Part shown: positions 29,815 through 39,367 of the stretch, piece by piece
How the letters are laid out: the number at the start of each line of letters is the position of its first letter
How positions within the stretch are numbered: the first letter of the stretch is position 1
Source: Pseudoflavonifractor sp. AF19-9AC
Lineage (GTDB): Bacteria; Bacillota; Clostridia; Oscillospirales; Oscillospiraceae
Direction: 5' to 3'
Assembly: GCF_003478995.1 (NCBI RefSeq)
Contig: NZ_QUGI01000012.1
Location: forward strand, 1-41,429
Length of the DNA stretch: 41,429 nt
Notes under the pieces: model-generated
What the model was told of the DNA's origin: nothing
What the model saw: the letters and a program-made list of their open reading frames with translations, nothing else
Databases searched by the model: none
Translations under genes and position numbers: made by a program

Positions 29815-31233
29815 TCATTTCTCCTCTTCCTTCTCTGGAACGGGTACATACATAATATTCAGATCACACAGGTTGGTGCCGGTATTGCCGGTCATGACTA
29901 CGCAGCCCGCAGCGGAGAGCGCCTCAAAGCTGGCATGCCCCCGCAGAGCACCGTAGATGTCCACGCCGGCTCTCTCCATATCCGCTAGGCTGTCAGAATC
30001 GGTGATGCCGCCCGCGCATACGGTGGTGCCGTCCGTCCCCTCGGTATCAATGGAGAGCAGACAGGCACCCCTGGTTTTTGCGGCGGACACCGCAAAGCTG
30101 AGTGCCATCTCCTGGGACGGTCCGCCATGCCCGGTAATAACACAGTCCTCCGGAATGGTGGTGACCGACTCCCCTACGGATATGAGGGCGCAGGGGGGCG
30201 GCACCGGGCGGTGATAGGCCTGTATTTCTCTGGCGATGGCGGCCATCAGCGTCCCCATATCCCTGGCCTCTCCCTCGATGAAGGTAGAGAGCACCACCGT
30301 GCGCAGGCCCAGCTGTTCCGCCGCGCGCTGTGCGGCCGCAGCGCTGTCCGGCAAGGTGTTGATTTGATAGTATGTATTTTGGGGAAAGGCTTTGGGCGTC
30401 TCGCCGGCAGGGCCGCAGGAGGCGAGATACCGGGTCACGGACGCTGGCAGGCGGCTGTGGAGATCGTACTTTTCGATGCAGGCCAGAGCGTCCTGAAGGG
30501 TGGTCTGGTCCGGGCCCATGGGCGTGCCGCAGTAGTGCTCCCAAGGCATGGAAATGTCCCTGGTGGGCGGATTGGACACGGAATCGCTGATGTTGAAGCC
30601 GATGAGTTCCGCCCCCCGGTCCGCAATCCGCTGGGCCATCCTGCCTCCGTTCATGCGGGAGATGTGGCGGCGCACCGCGTTGATCTCCAGGATTCCGGCG
30701 CCGGATTTCAGCAGAATATCCGTGGTCTTTTGCTCATCCTCTAGGGAAATTCCGTCCACCGGACAGCTCATCAGTGCCGACGAGCCTCCGCTCATCACAC
30801 ACAGGAATAGATCCTCCGGCCCGGCCCGGTCAATGAGGTCCAAAATCTCCAGGCAGGCCTCGTAGCCGGCCTGGTTGGGAATCGGATGTCCGCCAATCCG
30901 AACCCTGGTACGCACAAACCGGTCCCCAGGCTCCAGAATTTTGACCACCGCGATCCCGTCGGTCAGGCGCTCGCCCAGCGCATCCTCCACCGCCATAGCC
31001 ATGGCGTTGCACGCCTTTCCCGCACCGATGAGGTAGACGTTTCGCTTGCGGTCCAGATCCCAACAGCGATCTCCAATCCTCAGCAGATTTCCCTCACATT
31101 TTAAAATGGAGCGAATCCGCCCGTAGGCATCCAGTTCTTCCAGCGCGGCGTCAGTAATATCAAGAACTGTCTGCCGGGAACGCCGGTGTCCGTGCGAAAG
31201 AAGCTCGCTGCGATTTTTTATTTTTTCGCCCAT
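29815..31233 (-). CDS. glycerate 2-kinase (GckA/MOFRL family)
   Basis: A 472-residue kinase with the GckA-type N-domain (VYLIGAGKACNAMAMAVEDA; GGHPIPNQAG; CVMSGGSSALMSCP) and C-terminal MOFRL domain (CVITGHGGPSQEMALSFAVS; SIDTEGTDGTTVCAGGI; TNLCDLNIMYV). The family converts D-glycerate to 2-phosphoglycerate with ATP. It heads a minus-strand operon with the enolase-like gene (stop and start nearly overlap). It faces hyuA across a 352-base regulatory gap. The ribosome site is weak (a G run ~9 bases before ATG). The pairing with an altered enolase implies that the product or an analogue is dehydrated or otherwise processed next. Confidence 0.9.
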   Translation of the reverse strand: MGEKIKNRSELLSHGHRRSRQTVLDITDAALEELDAYGRIRSILKCEGNLLRIGDRCWDLDRKRNVYLIGAGKACNAMAMAVEDALGERLTDGIAVVKILEPGDRFVRTRVRIGGHPIPNQAGYEACLEILDLIDRAGPEDLFLCVMSGGSSALMSCPVDGISLEDEQKTTDILLKSGAGILEINAVRRHISRMNGGRMAQRIADRGAELIGFNISDSVSNPPTRDISMPWEHYCGTPMGPDQTTLQDALACIEKYDLHSRLPASVTRYLASCGPAGETPKAFPQNTYYQINTLPDSAAAAQRAAEQLGLRTVVLSTFIEGEARDMGTLMAAIAREIQAYHRPVPPPCALISVGESVTTIPEDCVITGHGGPSQEMALSFAVSAAKTRGACLLSIDTEGTDGTTVCAGGITDSDSLADMERAGVDIYGALRGHASFEALSAAGCVVMTGNTGTNLCDLNIMYVPVPEKEEEK

Positions 31234-31380
31234 AAAGAAACCCCCATACAGCAGTATTCGCTAGGTCAAAAAATGTTTCTTCTCATACATTTTGTAGATC
31301 AGGCACCCTGGCGCAGCGTATTCCCCCCTATTTTTTCCTTTAAGAGGTTCTGCGTTATAGGATATTTGCTCGGCAAAAAA

Positions 31381-31409
31381 AGTATATCATAGTACATTTT
31401 CGCATTCAA
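31381..31409 (-). promoter_or_regulatory. sigma-A promoter of the glycerate kinase operon
   Basis: TTGAAT (31404-31409), a 17-bp spacer and TATACT (31381-31386) on the minus strand, leaving a ~140-base leader. Confidence 0.65.
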
Positions 31410-31471
31410 TACGGCAATATGGCTAGTTTTGTTTTGGCTATTTTGTTTAATTTATTGTTTAATATCCAGAT

Positions 31472-31543
31472 TGAATATATTGACATACGCAAAATTCATG
31501 ATATATACTGTACGCATAGGTCAGTATTGTATGTATATATTCA
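31472..31543 (+). promoter_or_regulatory. hyuA promoter flanked by an inverted repeat
   Basis: TTGACA (31480-31485), an 18-bp spacer and TATACT (31504-31509) form a good plus-strand promoter. TGAATATATTGACATAC (31472-31488) and GTATGTATATATTCA (31529-31543) are inverted copies with one 2-base bulge, and they bracket it. The left half covers the -35 element. This geometry fits a looping repressor, with RpiR the obvious candidate. Confidence 0.65.
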
Positions 31544-31585
31544 GACGAACCATATAATTTTAAACGGTCAAAGGAGTGTGAGCCA

Positions 31586-33661
31586 ATGTATCGAATCGGT
31601 ATTGACGTAGGTGGTACCTTTACCGATGTCACGTTGCTGAACTCAGAAACAGGAGCCTACTACACCTATAAGCTTTCCTCCACTTTGCATGACCAGTCAG
31701 AAGCAATTGCAAACGGGACAAAAGAGACTCTGGCGCTCTACGGGGTCCCGGTGGAGCAGCTGGAGTATTTTGGCCACGGCACCACGGTTGCAACCAACAT
31801 GATTATTGAGCGCAAGGGCGCGAAGACCGCTCTGATCACCACAAAGGGCTTCCGGGACCTGCTGGAAATCGGCCGTCAGACACGCCCCTCCCTGTATGAT
31901 ATTATGGAGGACAAACCAGAGACCCTGGTGCGCCGCGCGCTTCGCTGCGAGGTGGACGAGCGCACCATGGCCGACGGCACCATCCTCCGGAAGGTAAATC
32001 GGGACGAGGTGCTGCGGGTACTCAGCCAGCTGAAGGGAAAGGGTGTGGAGTCGCTGGCGGTATGCTTCCTGTTCTCCTTCCTGAACCCGGAAAACGAGCG
32101 AATTGTAGAGCAGTGCATCAAGGAGACCTGGCCCGAGGTCTACTGCTCCGTCTCCTCCACCATTCTTCCGGAGTTCCGGGAGTTTGAACGTCTCAGCACC
32201 ACGGTGATCAACTCCTATCTGGGCCCCCGGATGAAGATGTACATCCACAACCTGCAGGATCGCATCCGCCAAGTGGGTGTCAGGGTGGAGCCCTACATCA
32301 CCCAGTCCAACGGCGGCGTCATGTCTATCTCCTCCACCATTCAGACCCCTGTCCAGACGGCCCTGTCCGGCCCAAGCGCAGGGGTCATGGGCGCCATTTA
32401 CATTGCCAAGGCGGCGGGGTTCCAGGACATCATCACCTATGATATGGGCGGAACCAGCACGGATGTGTCCCTGGTAAAGGGTGGAATCGCGGAATACACT
32501 ACCAAGCGCAAGGTGTGTGGCCTGCCCTCCGGCGTGCCCATGATCGATGTCCACGCGGTAGGCGCCGGCGGCGGCTCCATCGCCCACATCGACAACGCGG
32601 GCGCACTGAAGGTGGGGCCAGAGAGCGCGGGCGCCAATCCCGGGCCGGTAGCCTATAACCTGGGCAATGAACAACCCGTGGTCACCGATGCCAATCTGGT
32701 GTTGGGGCGGATCAATCCCCACTACGTACTGGGCGGCCGGCTGAAAATCGACGCCCAACTGTCCCGGGCGGCCATGAAAAAGCAAATCGCCGACCCTATG
32801 GGGCTCTCCGTGGAGGCAGCGGCCCAGGGCGTCATCAGCGTCGTCAACTCCAACATGGCCCGGGCCATCCGTGTGATTACCGTGGAAAAAGGCCATAACC
32901 CCTCTGATTTCACCCTGGTGGCCTACGGCGGCGCCGGTCCCCTCCACGCCGTCCACCTGGCCCAGGAGATGGGCATCCGCACGGTGCTCATCCCCCCCGC
33001 CCCCGGCGCTCTGTGCGCTCTGGGTCTGCTGACGGCAGACATCAAAAAGAGCTATGTGAAAACCGCCCTCATCCCCTACGACCAGGCGACGCCCGAGCAG
33101 ATTAACCAGGCAGTTCTGCCGCTGATGGAGGAGGGTAGCCGGTGGCTGGCCTCGGAAAACGTCCCGGAGCAGCGGCGCCAGTTCCACAACGTGGCCGAGA
33201 TGCGGTACGTGGGACAAAACTACGAGCTCCAGGTGGAAATTCCCGCCGGTCTGGTGGATCAGGCGGACCTGGACCGAATGAAGGAAGATTTCTTCCGGGC
33301 CCACGAGATGAACTACGGCTATTACAATCCCAACGCCCCCGTTCAGTTTGTCAACTTCCGCAGCGAGGCCATCGGTCAGGTGCAGAAGCCCCGACTGGCC
33401 GAGCTGACTGAGCACATGGAGACTCCCTCCGGAGCGGTGATAGACCATCGGGATGTCTACTTCGAGGAGTCGGGTCTGGTTCGCTGCCCCGTCTACGACA
33501 GAAGCAAATTCGGCCGCTGTCCCCGCGTGGACGGCCCGTGCATTGTGGAGCAGATGGACTCCACCACAGTCATTCCGCCCAACACCTGGTTTGAGGTAGA
33601 TATCCACGGCAATCTGATTGTAAATGCCTTTGGCGACGGGAAAGGAGGCGACGAGGCGTGA
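31586..33661 (+). CDS. hyuA: HyuA-type hydantoinase/oxoprolinase subunit A
   Basis: A 691-residue actin-fold ATPase: phosphate loop GIDVGGTFTDVTLLN (5-19), FGHGTTVATN, TQSNGGVMS, DMGGTSTDVSLV and GAGGGSIAHID are all canonical. HyuA proteins activate a ring amide, ketone or similar substrate with ATP. Together with HyuB they perform hydrolysis (hydantoinase, 5-oxoprolinase) or carboxylation (acetone or acetophenone carboxylase). AAAGGAG precedes ATG. The stop overlaps the hyuB GTG by 4 bases, so the subunits are made in equal amounts. Substrate cannot be told from sequence. The third, gamma subunit of acetone carboxylases is absent. Confidence 0.92.
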   Translation: MYRIGIDVGGTFTDVTLLNSETGAYYTYKLSSTLHDQSEAIANGTKETLALYGVPVEQLEYFGHGTTVATNMIIERKGAKTALITTKGFRDLLEIGRQTRPSLYDIMEDKPETLVRRALRCEVDERTMADGTILRKVNRDEVLRVLSQLKGKGVESLAVCFLFSFLNPENERIVEQCIKETWPEVYCSVSSTILPEFREFERLSTTVINSYLGPRMKMYIHNLQDRIRQVGVRVEPYITQSNGGVMSISSTIQTPVQTALSGPSAGVMGAIYIAKAAGFQDIITYDMGGTSTDVSLVKGGIAEYTTKRKVCGLPSGVPMIDVHAVGAGGGSIAHIDNAGALKVGPESAGANPGPVAYNLGNEQPVVTDANLVLGRINPHYVLGGRLKIDAQLSRAAMKKQIADPMGLSVEAAAQGVISVVNSNMARAIRVITVEKGHNPSDFTLVAYGGAGPLHAVHLAQEMGIRTVLIPPAPGALCALGLLTADIKKSYVKTALIPYDQATPEQINQAVLPLMEEGSRWLASENVPEQRRQFHNVAEMRYVGQNYELQVEIPAGLVDQADLDRMKEDFFRAHEMNYGYYNPNAPVQFVNFRSEAIGQVQKPRLAELTEHMETPSGAVIDHRDVYFEESGLVRCPVYDRSKFGRCPRVDGPCIVEQMDSTTVIPPNTWFEVDIHGNLIVNAFGDGKGGDEA

Positions 33662-35364
33662 AAATTGACGGTATCCTGCTGGAGGTCATTGGAAACACCT
33701 TTATGTCCATCGCCGAGGAGATGGGCGCAGTCCTGGTCAAGTCCGCATATTCCACCAACATCAAGGAGCGCAAGGACTGCTCCTGCGCGCTGTTCGACGC
33801 GGAAGGGCACACCATCGCTCAAGCCGAACATATCCCCATGCACCTGGGCTCCCTGCTGGGCCTGATCGGAGAGATCAAAAAGAATTTCACTCCCGACCAG
33901 ATCCATCCCGGAGACATGTTTATCGCCAACGACCCCTATAACGGCGGCGGCACCCACCTGCCCGACATCGCCGTGGCCTCCCCCGTCTTTTACGAGGGCA
34001 AGGTAGTGGCCTATGTTGCCAACATCGCCCACCACAACGACGTGGGTGGCCGAGTCCCCGGCTCCAACGCCGCCGACTCCGACTCCATCTACGCCGAGGG
34101 CATCCGGATTCCCCCGGTGAAGATTTTCCAGAAGGGGGAGTTGGTGGAGGACATCCTCAACCTCATCCTCCTCAACTGCCGGGTCAACCACATCCGCCGG
34201 GGCGACTTGAACGCCCAGTTTGCCTGCAACCGCAAGGGCGTGCAGCGGGTGGAGGATGTGTGCACCCGCTACGGCACCGCCACTGTCACCGCCTGCATGG
34301 AGGAGCTGCTGGACTACTCCGAGCGGAAGATCCGCATGGCTCTGGCGGAGATTCCCAACGGCGTGCACACCTTCTCCGACTATCTGGACTCCGACGGCGT
34401 GGGCAGCGGCCCCATCAAGTTGTCTGTCACGGTGGAGATCAAGGATCAGGACATTGCCCTGGACTTTACCGACAACCCGGACCAGGTAAAGGGCGCCATC
34501 AATCTCCCCCTGTCCGCCCTTCGGGCCGCCGTCTACTACGGTGTGCGCAGTATTGTGGACCCCTCGCTCCCCGCCAACGGAGGGTACTACCGGGCCATCC
34601 AGATCAAGACGCGTCCGGGCTGTATCCTGGGCTGCACCGAGCCGGCCGCCTGCGCCGGCCGGAGCGATACCGCCCAGCGGGTGGCGGATATGGTGTTTGG
34701 GGCCATGTCCCAGGTTGTGCCCCACAAGGTGATGGCGGGAAGCAACAGCTCCATCACCGGCGTCTACTTCGGCGGCGTGGATCCCAAGACCTATGAGTAC
34801 TACGTCTATATGGAGACCTTCGGCGGCGGATCCGGCGCCCGGTTCAACAAAGACGGTCTGAGCTGCGTCCAGGTTCACATGACCAACACCTCCAACCTCC
34901 CCATTGAGAGTATGGAGATCGAGTTCCCTTATATGGTGGAGCAATATACCCTGGTACCCGATTCCGGCGGCCCGGGCAAATTCCGCGGCGGCCTGTCCAT
35001 GCGCAAGGATATTCGGGTCCTGGGCCACGACAGCCAGTTTACCATTAAGGCCGACCGCCAAAAGACGCCGCCCTGGGGTCTGTTCGGCGGAAAGCCGGGC
35101 CTGCCCGGTGTCATTACCATCTACCCCGGAACAGAGGAAGAGGCGGTCATTGACTCCAAGAAGTCCGGAACGACCCTGAAGGCCAACGGGGTGCTCCGCT
35201 GCCAGATGCCGGGGGCCGGCGGCTACGGGGATCCTATGGAGCGGGATCGCGCCCTCATTGTCCACGATTTGGAGGAGGGGTATATTACGCCGGAGAGTGC
35301 GCTGAGAGACTACGGACTGACGGAGGACGAGCTGGAACAAATTGACGTATTTGGGAAGGCATAA
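33658..35364 (+). CDS. hyuB: HyuB-type hydantoinase/oxoprolinase subunit B
   Basis: A 568-residue HyuB starting with GTG overlapping the hyuA stop. The typical metal-site region reads AEHIPMHLGSL (~55-65), FIANDPYNGGGTHLPD and IAHHNDVGG. Further family blocks are INLPLSALRAAVYYGVRS, ETFGGGSGAR, GPGKFRGGLSMRKD and MPGAGGYGDP at the end. It carries the second half of the active site of the two-subunit enzyme. Nothing is missing for the family. The next gene follows after 50 bases in the same direction. Confidence 0.92.
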   Translation: MKIDGILLEVIGNTFMSIAEEMGAVLVKSAYSTNIKERKDCSCALFDAEGHTIAQAEHIPMHLGSLLGLIGEIKKNFTPDQIHPGDMFIANDPYNGGGTHLPDIAVASPVFYEGKVVAYVANIAHHNDVGGRVPGSNAADSDSIYAEGIRIPPVKIFQKGELVEDILNLILLNCRVNHIRRGDLNAQFACNRKGVQRVEDVCTRYGTATVTACMEELLDYSERKIRMALAEIPNGVHTFSDYLDSDGVGSGPIKLSVTVEIKDQDIALDFTDNPDQVKGAINLPLSALRAAVYYGVRSIVDPSLPANGGYYRAIQIKTRPGCILGCTEPAACAGRSDTAQRVADMVFGAMSQVVPHKVMAGSNSSITGVYFGGVDPKTYEYYVYMETFGGGSGARFNKDGLSCVQVHMTNTSNLPIESMEIEFPYMVEQYTLVPDSGGPGKFRGGLSMRKDIRVLGHDSQFTIKADRQKTPPWGLFGGKPGLPGVITIYPGTEEEAVIDSKKSGTTLKANGVLRCQMPGAGGYGDPMERDRALIVHDLEEGYITPESALRDYGLTEDELEQIDVFGKA

Positions 35365-35414
35365 AAAACGCTTTGTTTGAAATCTAAGACAAAAACTGGA
35401 AGGGAGTGCTTTGT

Positions 35415-36383
35415 ATGCGTTACAAGAAATTCGGCAGTACAGGAAAGGATGTTTCCGTTTTGTGTCTGGGCACCTGGGCGCTGGGCGGCAAGCAGTTTGG
35501 CGCCGTTACCCAGGAAGACGCCGTAGCGGCGGTGCACGCCATGATTGACTGCGGCGTAAACATTGTGGATACCGCCCCCATCTACGCCTCCGGCGGCTCT
35601 GAGGAGATTCTGGGCAAGGCCCTGCAGGGCGGATACCGGGACAAGGTATTTCTGATCACCAAATTTGGCAGTGAGTTTGTGGATCCCAATGACAGTGACA
35701 AGGGTACCATTAAGGATTCCAGCCGCAAAAACATGCTGAAGTCCATTGACGCCAGTCTGAAGCGGCTCCAAACCGATTACATTGACGGCTACCTGATGCA
35801 CTGGGATGACCGGGTGGGGACCCCCATTGAGGAGACCATCGGCTGCATGAAGGAGCTGAAGGACGCGGGGAAGGTGCGTTTCCTGGGTATGTCTAATTTG
35901 GAGCGCGACCTGGCAGACCGCCTGCTGGCGGACGGCGTTCTGGATATTGTCCAGTATCCCTACAATATGGTCAACCGCACCAAGGAGGATGTTCTGAAGT
36001 ACTATGCCGGCCAGGGATGCGGCACAATGGGCTACGGCTCTCTGGGCGGGGGCATCCTCACCGGCCAGTTCCGGGAGGTGCCCACCTTTGGCCACGGCGA
36101 TATGCGCGCCTCTTTCTACGGCCCCATGTTCACCGAGCCCGGCTTCTCCCAGATCCAGGCGCTGCTGAAGGTCATGGACGGCATTGCCGAGGCCCACAGA
36201 GCCACGGTGGCACAGGTGGCCATTAACTGGGCCCTTGCCCATGACTACATGCACACCGTCCTCACCGGCGTGGGCAACGCGGCGGAGGCGGAGGAAAACT
36301 GTGCCGCCGCCGCCTGGGAGCTGACCGCACAGGAAAAGCAGGCGCTGGACGAGGCCATTTCCAAGATCCACATTTACAGCTGA
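35415..36383 (+). CDS. aldo/keto reductase (322 aa)
   Basis: ATG 35415 is chosen (GGGAG ~9 bases before). The TIM-barrel AKR residues are present: Asp and Tyr in NIVDTAPIYAS, Lys in LITKFG and His in LMHWDD. The C-terminal NADP-binding text is LTGVGNAAEAEENCAAAAWE. It reduces an aldehyde or ketone, or runs in reverse as an alcohol oxidase, with NADPH. In this operon it may interconvert an alcohol and aldehyde ahead of the aldehyde dehydrogenase, which starts 19 bases downstream. No metal motif is present. Confidence 0.9.
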   Translation: MRYKKFGSTGKDVSVLCLGTWALGGKQFGAVTQEDAVAAVHAMIDCGVNIVDTAPIYASGGSEEILGKALQGGYRDKVFLITKFGSEFVDPNDSDKGTIKDSSRKNMLKSIDASLKRLQTDYIDGYLMHWDDRVGTPIEETIGCMKELKDAGKVRFLGMSNLERDLADRLLADGVLDIVQYPYNMVNRTKEDVLKYYAGQGCGTMGYGSLGGGILTGQFREVPTFGHGDMRASFYGPMFTEPGFSQIQALLKVMDGIAEAHRATVAQVAINWALAHDYMHTVLTGVGNAAEAEENCAAAAWELTAQEKQALDEAISKIHIYS

Positions 36384-36402
36384 GAAAAAGGGGGGCAACC
36401 TT

Positions 36403-37848
36403 ATGTATTCCCTTCCAACCAATAACTTTCTCCAGTACATCAACGGCGAACTGGTCGCCGGCCAGGGGAGAACGACACAAATTTGCTGTCCGGGCAACGG
36501 GGAACCGGTGGCCCAGGTGGCCCTGGCCTCCCGGGAGCAGGCTCAGCTGGCTCTGGAGGCCGCCCGTGACGCCTTCCCCGCATGGAGCGGGCTGACCCTG
36601 GAGGAGCGGGGCGCCTGGATGATGAAGCTGCGGGACGCCGTACTTCAGGAGAGTGAGAACCTCCTGACGCTGCTCATGCTGGAGAGCGGGAAGCTGCGTT
36701 CCCACGCGGCCTTTGAGACCGGCAGTCTGACCGGCTACCTCAGCTTCTTCCTGGAACAGGCGAAAAGCGAGCATGCCCAGGGCATTCGGGACGCCGCCGG
36801 CGGAAAAAACATGTTTCTGGCCGTGCGGGAGCCCGTGGGGGTGGTGGTGGCCGCGCTGGCCTGGAATTTCCCCATGCACAACCTGGCCACCAAGCTTGGT
36901 CCCATTCTGGCGTCGGGATGTACCGCCGTCATTAAACCCGCCACCAAAACGCCCCTTTCCACCCTCTACTTCGGCGAAATTCTGCACCGCATTGGATTTC
37001 CGAAGGGCGTAATCAATTTTGTGGCCGGGGATGCCAAAGAAATCGGGACCACGCTGTGTGAGAGTCCCATTCCCGCTATGATTACCATGATCGGCTCCAC
37101 CGCCGGCGGTCTGCGCATGGTGCGGGATTCTGCCACCAGCGTGAAGCGCTTCTCCATGGAACTGGGGGGAAACGCCCCTGTCATTGTGACGCCTTCGGCA
37201 GACCTGAGCGCCGCCGCGGCCCATGTGATCGGGAACAAAATGCGCTGCGCGGGTCAGACCTGCGTGGCGCCCCAGCGGGCCTTCGTTCACCGGAGCGTGT
37301 ACCGGGAATTTCTGGCGCTGTGCACGGAGATTGCCTCGGGAGCGAAGTGCGGCACGCTGGATGAGCAGGCCAACACCGGTCCGCTGATTGACGAGGCGGC
37401 GGTTGCCCGGATGGAGCAGCTGGTGGCGGACGCGGTAGAGAAGGGGGCCAGTGTGGCGTGCGGCGGAACCCGGCCCGCAGACAAAGCGTCCGGATTCTAT
37501 TTCCTGCCCACCATTCTTACCGGCGTCACCACGGATATGCGGGTGTTCCGCGAGGAGGTCTTCGGCCCCATTCTCGCCCTTCTGCCCTATGATACGGAGG
37601 AGGAGGCCATCCGCTTGGCCAACGACACCGAATACGGCCTCTCCTCCTACATCTGGTCCACCGACCTGAGCCAAGTCTACCGGCTGACCCGCGGTCTCCA
37701 GTTCGGCATCGTCAATGTAAACGGCCCCGGAACCGGACCGGCGGTTCCCCACGGCGGCTGTAAAAACAGCGGAATAGGGAAGGACGGAAGCCGGTATTCC
37801 CTGGAGGAATACACCTATATCAAGGGCATAAGAATGGCAATTTCCTGA
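36403..37848 (+). CDS. aldehyde dehydrogenase (succinate-semialdehyde DH-like, 481 aa)
   Basis: A full NAD(P)-dependent aldehyde dehydrogenase. The substrate/NAD site is WNFPMHNLATKLGPILASG, Glu lies in SMELGGNAPVI (~255), catalytic Cys in CAGQTCVAP (~287) and EVFGPILALLPY later. It oxidises an aldehyde to an acid. Given the divergent glycerate kinase, a 3-carbon aldehyde such as glyceraldehyde or tartronate semialdehyde is conceivable, but the closest family look is semialdehyde dehydrogenase. It is probably cotranscribed with hyuAB and the reductase, and a hairpin separates it from the gltS gene. Confidence 0.9.
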   Translation: MYSLPTNNFLQYINGELVAGQGRTTQICCPGNGEPVAQVALASREQAQLALEAARDAFPAWSGLTLEERGAWMMKLRDAVLQESENLLTLLMLESGKLRSHAAFETGSLTGYLSFFLEQAKSEHAQGIRDAAGGKNMFLAVREPVGVVVAALAWNFPMHNLATKLGPILASGCTAVIKPATKTPLSTLYFGEILHRIGFPKGVINFVAGDAKEIGTTLCESPIPAMITMIGSTAGGLRMVRDSATSVKRFSMELGGNAPVIVTPSADLSAAAAHVIGNKMRCAGQTCVAPQRAFVHRSVYREFLALCTEIASGAKCGTLDEQANTGPLIDEAAVARMEQLVADAVEKGASVACGGTRPADKASGFYFLPTILTGVTTDMRVFREEVFGPILALLPYDTEEEAIRLANDTEYGLSSYIWSTDLSQVYRLTRGLQFGIVNVNGPGTGPAVPHGGCKNSGIGKDGSRYSLEEYTYIKGIRMAIS

Positions 37849-37882
37849 GTTTTGGAACAAAGAACTTTAAATTTACCGGGAA

Positions 37883-37921
37883 CCGGCACGGATGCTGGGC
37901 CTTACAGCCCACCGGTGCCGG
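37883..37921 (+). terminator. nested hairpin between the aldehyde dehydrogenase and gltS genes
   Basis: CCGGCAC (37883-37889) pairs with GTGCCGG (37915-37921), enclosing a GGGC/GCCC inner stem. No T-run follows directly, and the gltS ribosome site is 20 bases downstream. It could attenuate read-through or stabilise an RNA end rather than fully terminate. Confidence 0.45.
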
Positions 37922-37953
37922 CTCCCACTATTTTCTATGTAGGAGGGAAGAAT

Positions 37954-39288
37954 ATGACTTTAATGGATGTCGCCCATGACTTTGCAGTTATCAGCATTCT
38001 ACTGGCCATCGGATATTTTCTTCGCATGAAAGTCAAATTGTTTCAGTGTCTCTTCCTCCCCGCATCCATCATCGGAGGCCTGGTAGGTCTCATAATCGGG
38101 CCTCAGATTCTGGGGCTGTACTCGCCCGTACATATGACCTATACCGCCAGCATCAGCGAGTGGTCCGGCGTGCTGCTGGCCGTCACCTTTGCCTGCTCGT
38201 TTTTGGGCGAGTCCATGGAAAAAATCACCAAGCAAGCGGTGGCGGCAACCCTGGTGGGCGGCGTCGCCCATCAGGCTCAGGCAGTTCTGGGTATGATTGT
38301 GGCCTTCTTCTTTCAGGCCGTTGTTCCCATTGGCTTCGGACTGATTCCGCTCTTTGCCCTTTACGGAGGCATTGGCTGGTCTGTTCCTGTCGCGACCATC
38401 TTTGAGGAGGAGGGCTATTGGACCAATGCCGTGCCGGTCGCTATCACCATCGCCACCATAGGCGTGGTCTGCGGAATTGTGTTCGGCATTGTAATGGTCA
38501 ATATTGGCATTCGGAAGGGCCTGATTAAGCACACCACCGCTTCGTTGGCCGATTTGCCCGAGGAGTTCCGTACCGGATACATTGCCCTTGGAAAGCGGCC
38601 CTCCATTGGAAGCGCGGTGTCCAAATCCTCATCGGTGGACCCGTTTACCCTTCAGCTGGCCTTTGTGGGTCTTGTTGTCGCCTGTGCCCTTTGGCTCCGA
38701 AACTTTTTAATCAGCATTGATCCGTTTTGGGAAAATCTTCCTCTTTTATCCACTTCCCTGTTCTGCAGCGGCGTATTTGGAATCATTATCGGCCGAATTC
38801 CCGCGCTTCATCGGTTTATTGACCGCGACACCATTGAGCGTATTTCCAATGTTTCTCTGGAGTACCTTATCACTTCTGCTGTGGCCACCACTTCAATCGA
38901 GGCCTTTGTCTCTTATCTGCTGCCTATTGTGGTCATTTCCGTGGTGGTTATTGCCGCAACAACCTGGGTCTCCATTTTCTTTTCCAAGCGCTGGTGTCCC
39001 CAGGATTGGTTTGCTTCCGCCGTGGCGCAGTACGGTGCCTACATGGGGTTGCTCTCCACCGGCCTGCTACTGGCAAAGGTAGTAGATCCGGATCATAAAA
39101 CAGTAGCCGCCGAAACGGTTGCAGCGTCCTGCACCCTAGGCTACAGCTATTCGCTCCCTTATCTTCTTATTATGCCTATGCTGGTTATCAGCAATCCTAA
39201 GCTGGTCTTCGGCATCAGCGTTGTTCTGTTAATCGTCTTCCTGATTGCCGGAGAAGTATTTCGAAAGAGGGCAAGAGTGTCTAATTAG
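37954..39288 (+). CDS. gltS: GltS-type sodium/glutamate symporter
   Basis: AGGAGGG precedes ATG 37954, so the upstream TTG at 37852 is discarded. The 444-residue protein has about ten to twelve membrane helices. It carries GltS-like features: an N-terminal helix with MKVKLFQCLFLPASIIGG, the central GGIGWSVPVATIFEEEG and a C-terminal QYGAYMGLLSTGLLLAKVVD. GltS proteins take up glutamate or other carboxylates with sodium. As the last gene of the hyu operon it probably imports the substrate, which would then be an acidic or amino-acid-like compound (for example pyroglutamate). The specificity is inferred only from context. Confidence 0.88.
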   Translation: MTLMDVAHDFAVISILLAIGYFLRMKVKLFQCLFLPASIIGGLVGLIIGPQILGLYSPVHMTYTASISEWSGVLLAVTFACSFLGESMEKITKQAVAATLVGGVAHQAQAVLGMIVAFFFQAVVPIGFGLIPLFALYGGIGWSVPVATIFEEEGYWTNAVPVAITIATIGVVCGIVFGIVMVNIGIRKGLIKHTTASLADLPEEFRTGYIALGKRPSIGSAVSKSSSVDPFTLQLAFVGLVVACALWLRNFLISIDPFWENLPLLSTSLFCSGVFGIIIGRIPALHRFIDRDTIERISNVSLEYLITSAVATTSIEAFVSYLLPIVVISVVVIAATTWVSIFFSKRWCPQDWFASAVAQYGAYMGLLSTGLLLAKVVDPDHKTVAAETVAASCTLGYSYSLPYLLIMPMLVISNPKLVFGISVVLLIVFLIAGEVFRKRARVSN

Positions 39289-39367
39289 TTGCGGCCATAA
39301 GCACTAATGCTGATTTGAGCAAGCGTACCATGTTGTTGCAAATCCGCGACAAGGAGGAGCATTTACA

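Noticed and set aside
31697..33607. 636-residue open frame antisense to hyuA
   Set aside because: It is a mirror of a GC-rich real gene, rich in Gly/His/Val without domain motifs, and hyuA on the other strand is unmistakable.
33493..35340. 615-residue open frame antisense to hyuB
   Set aside because: Same shadow effect; hyuB motifs on the plus strand are intact.
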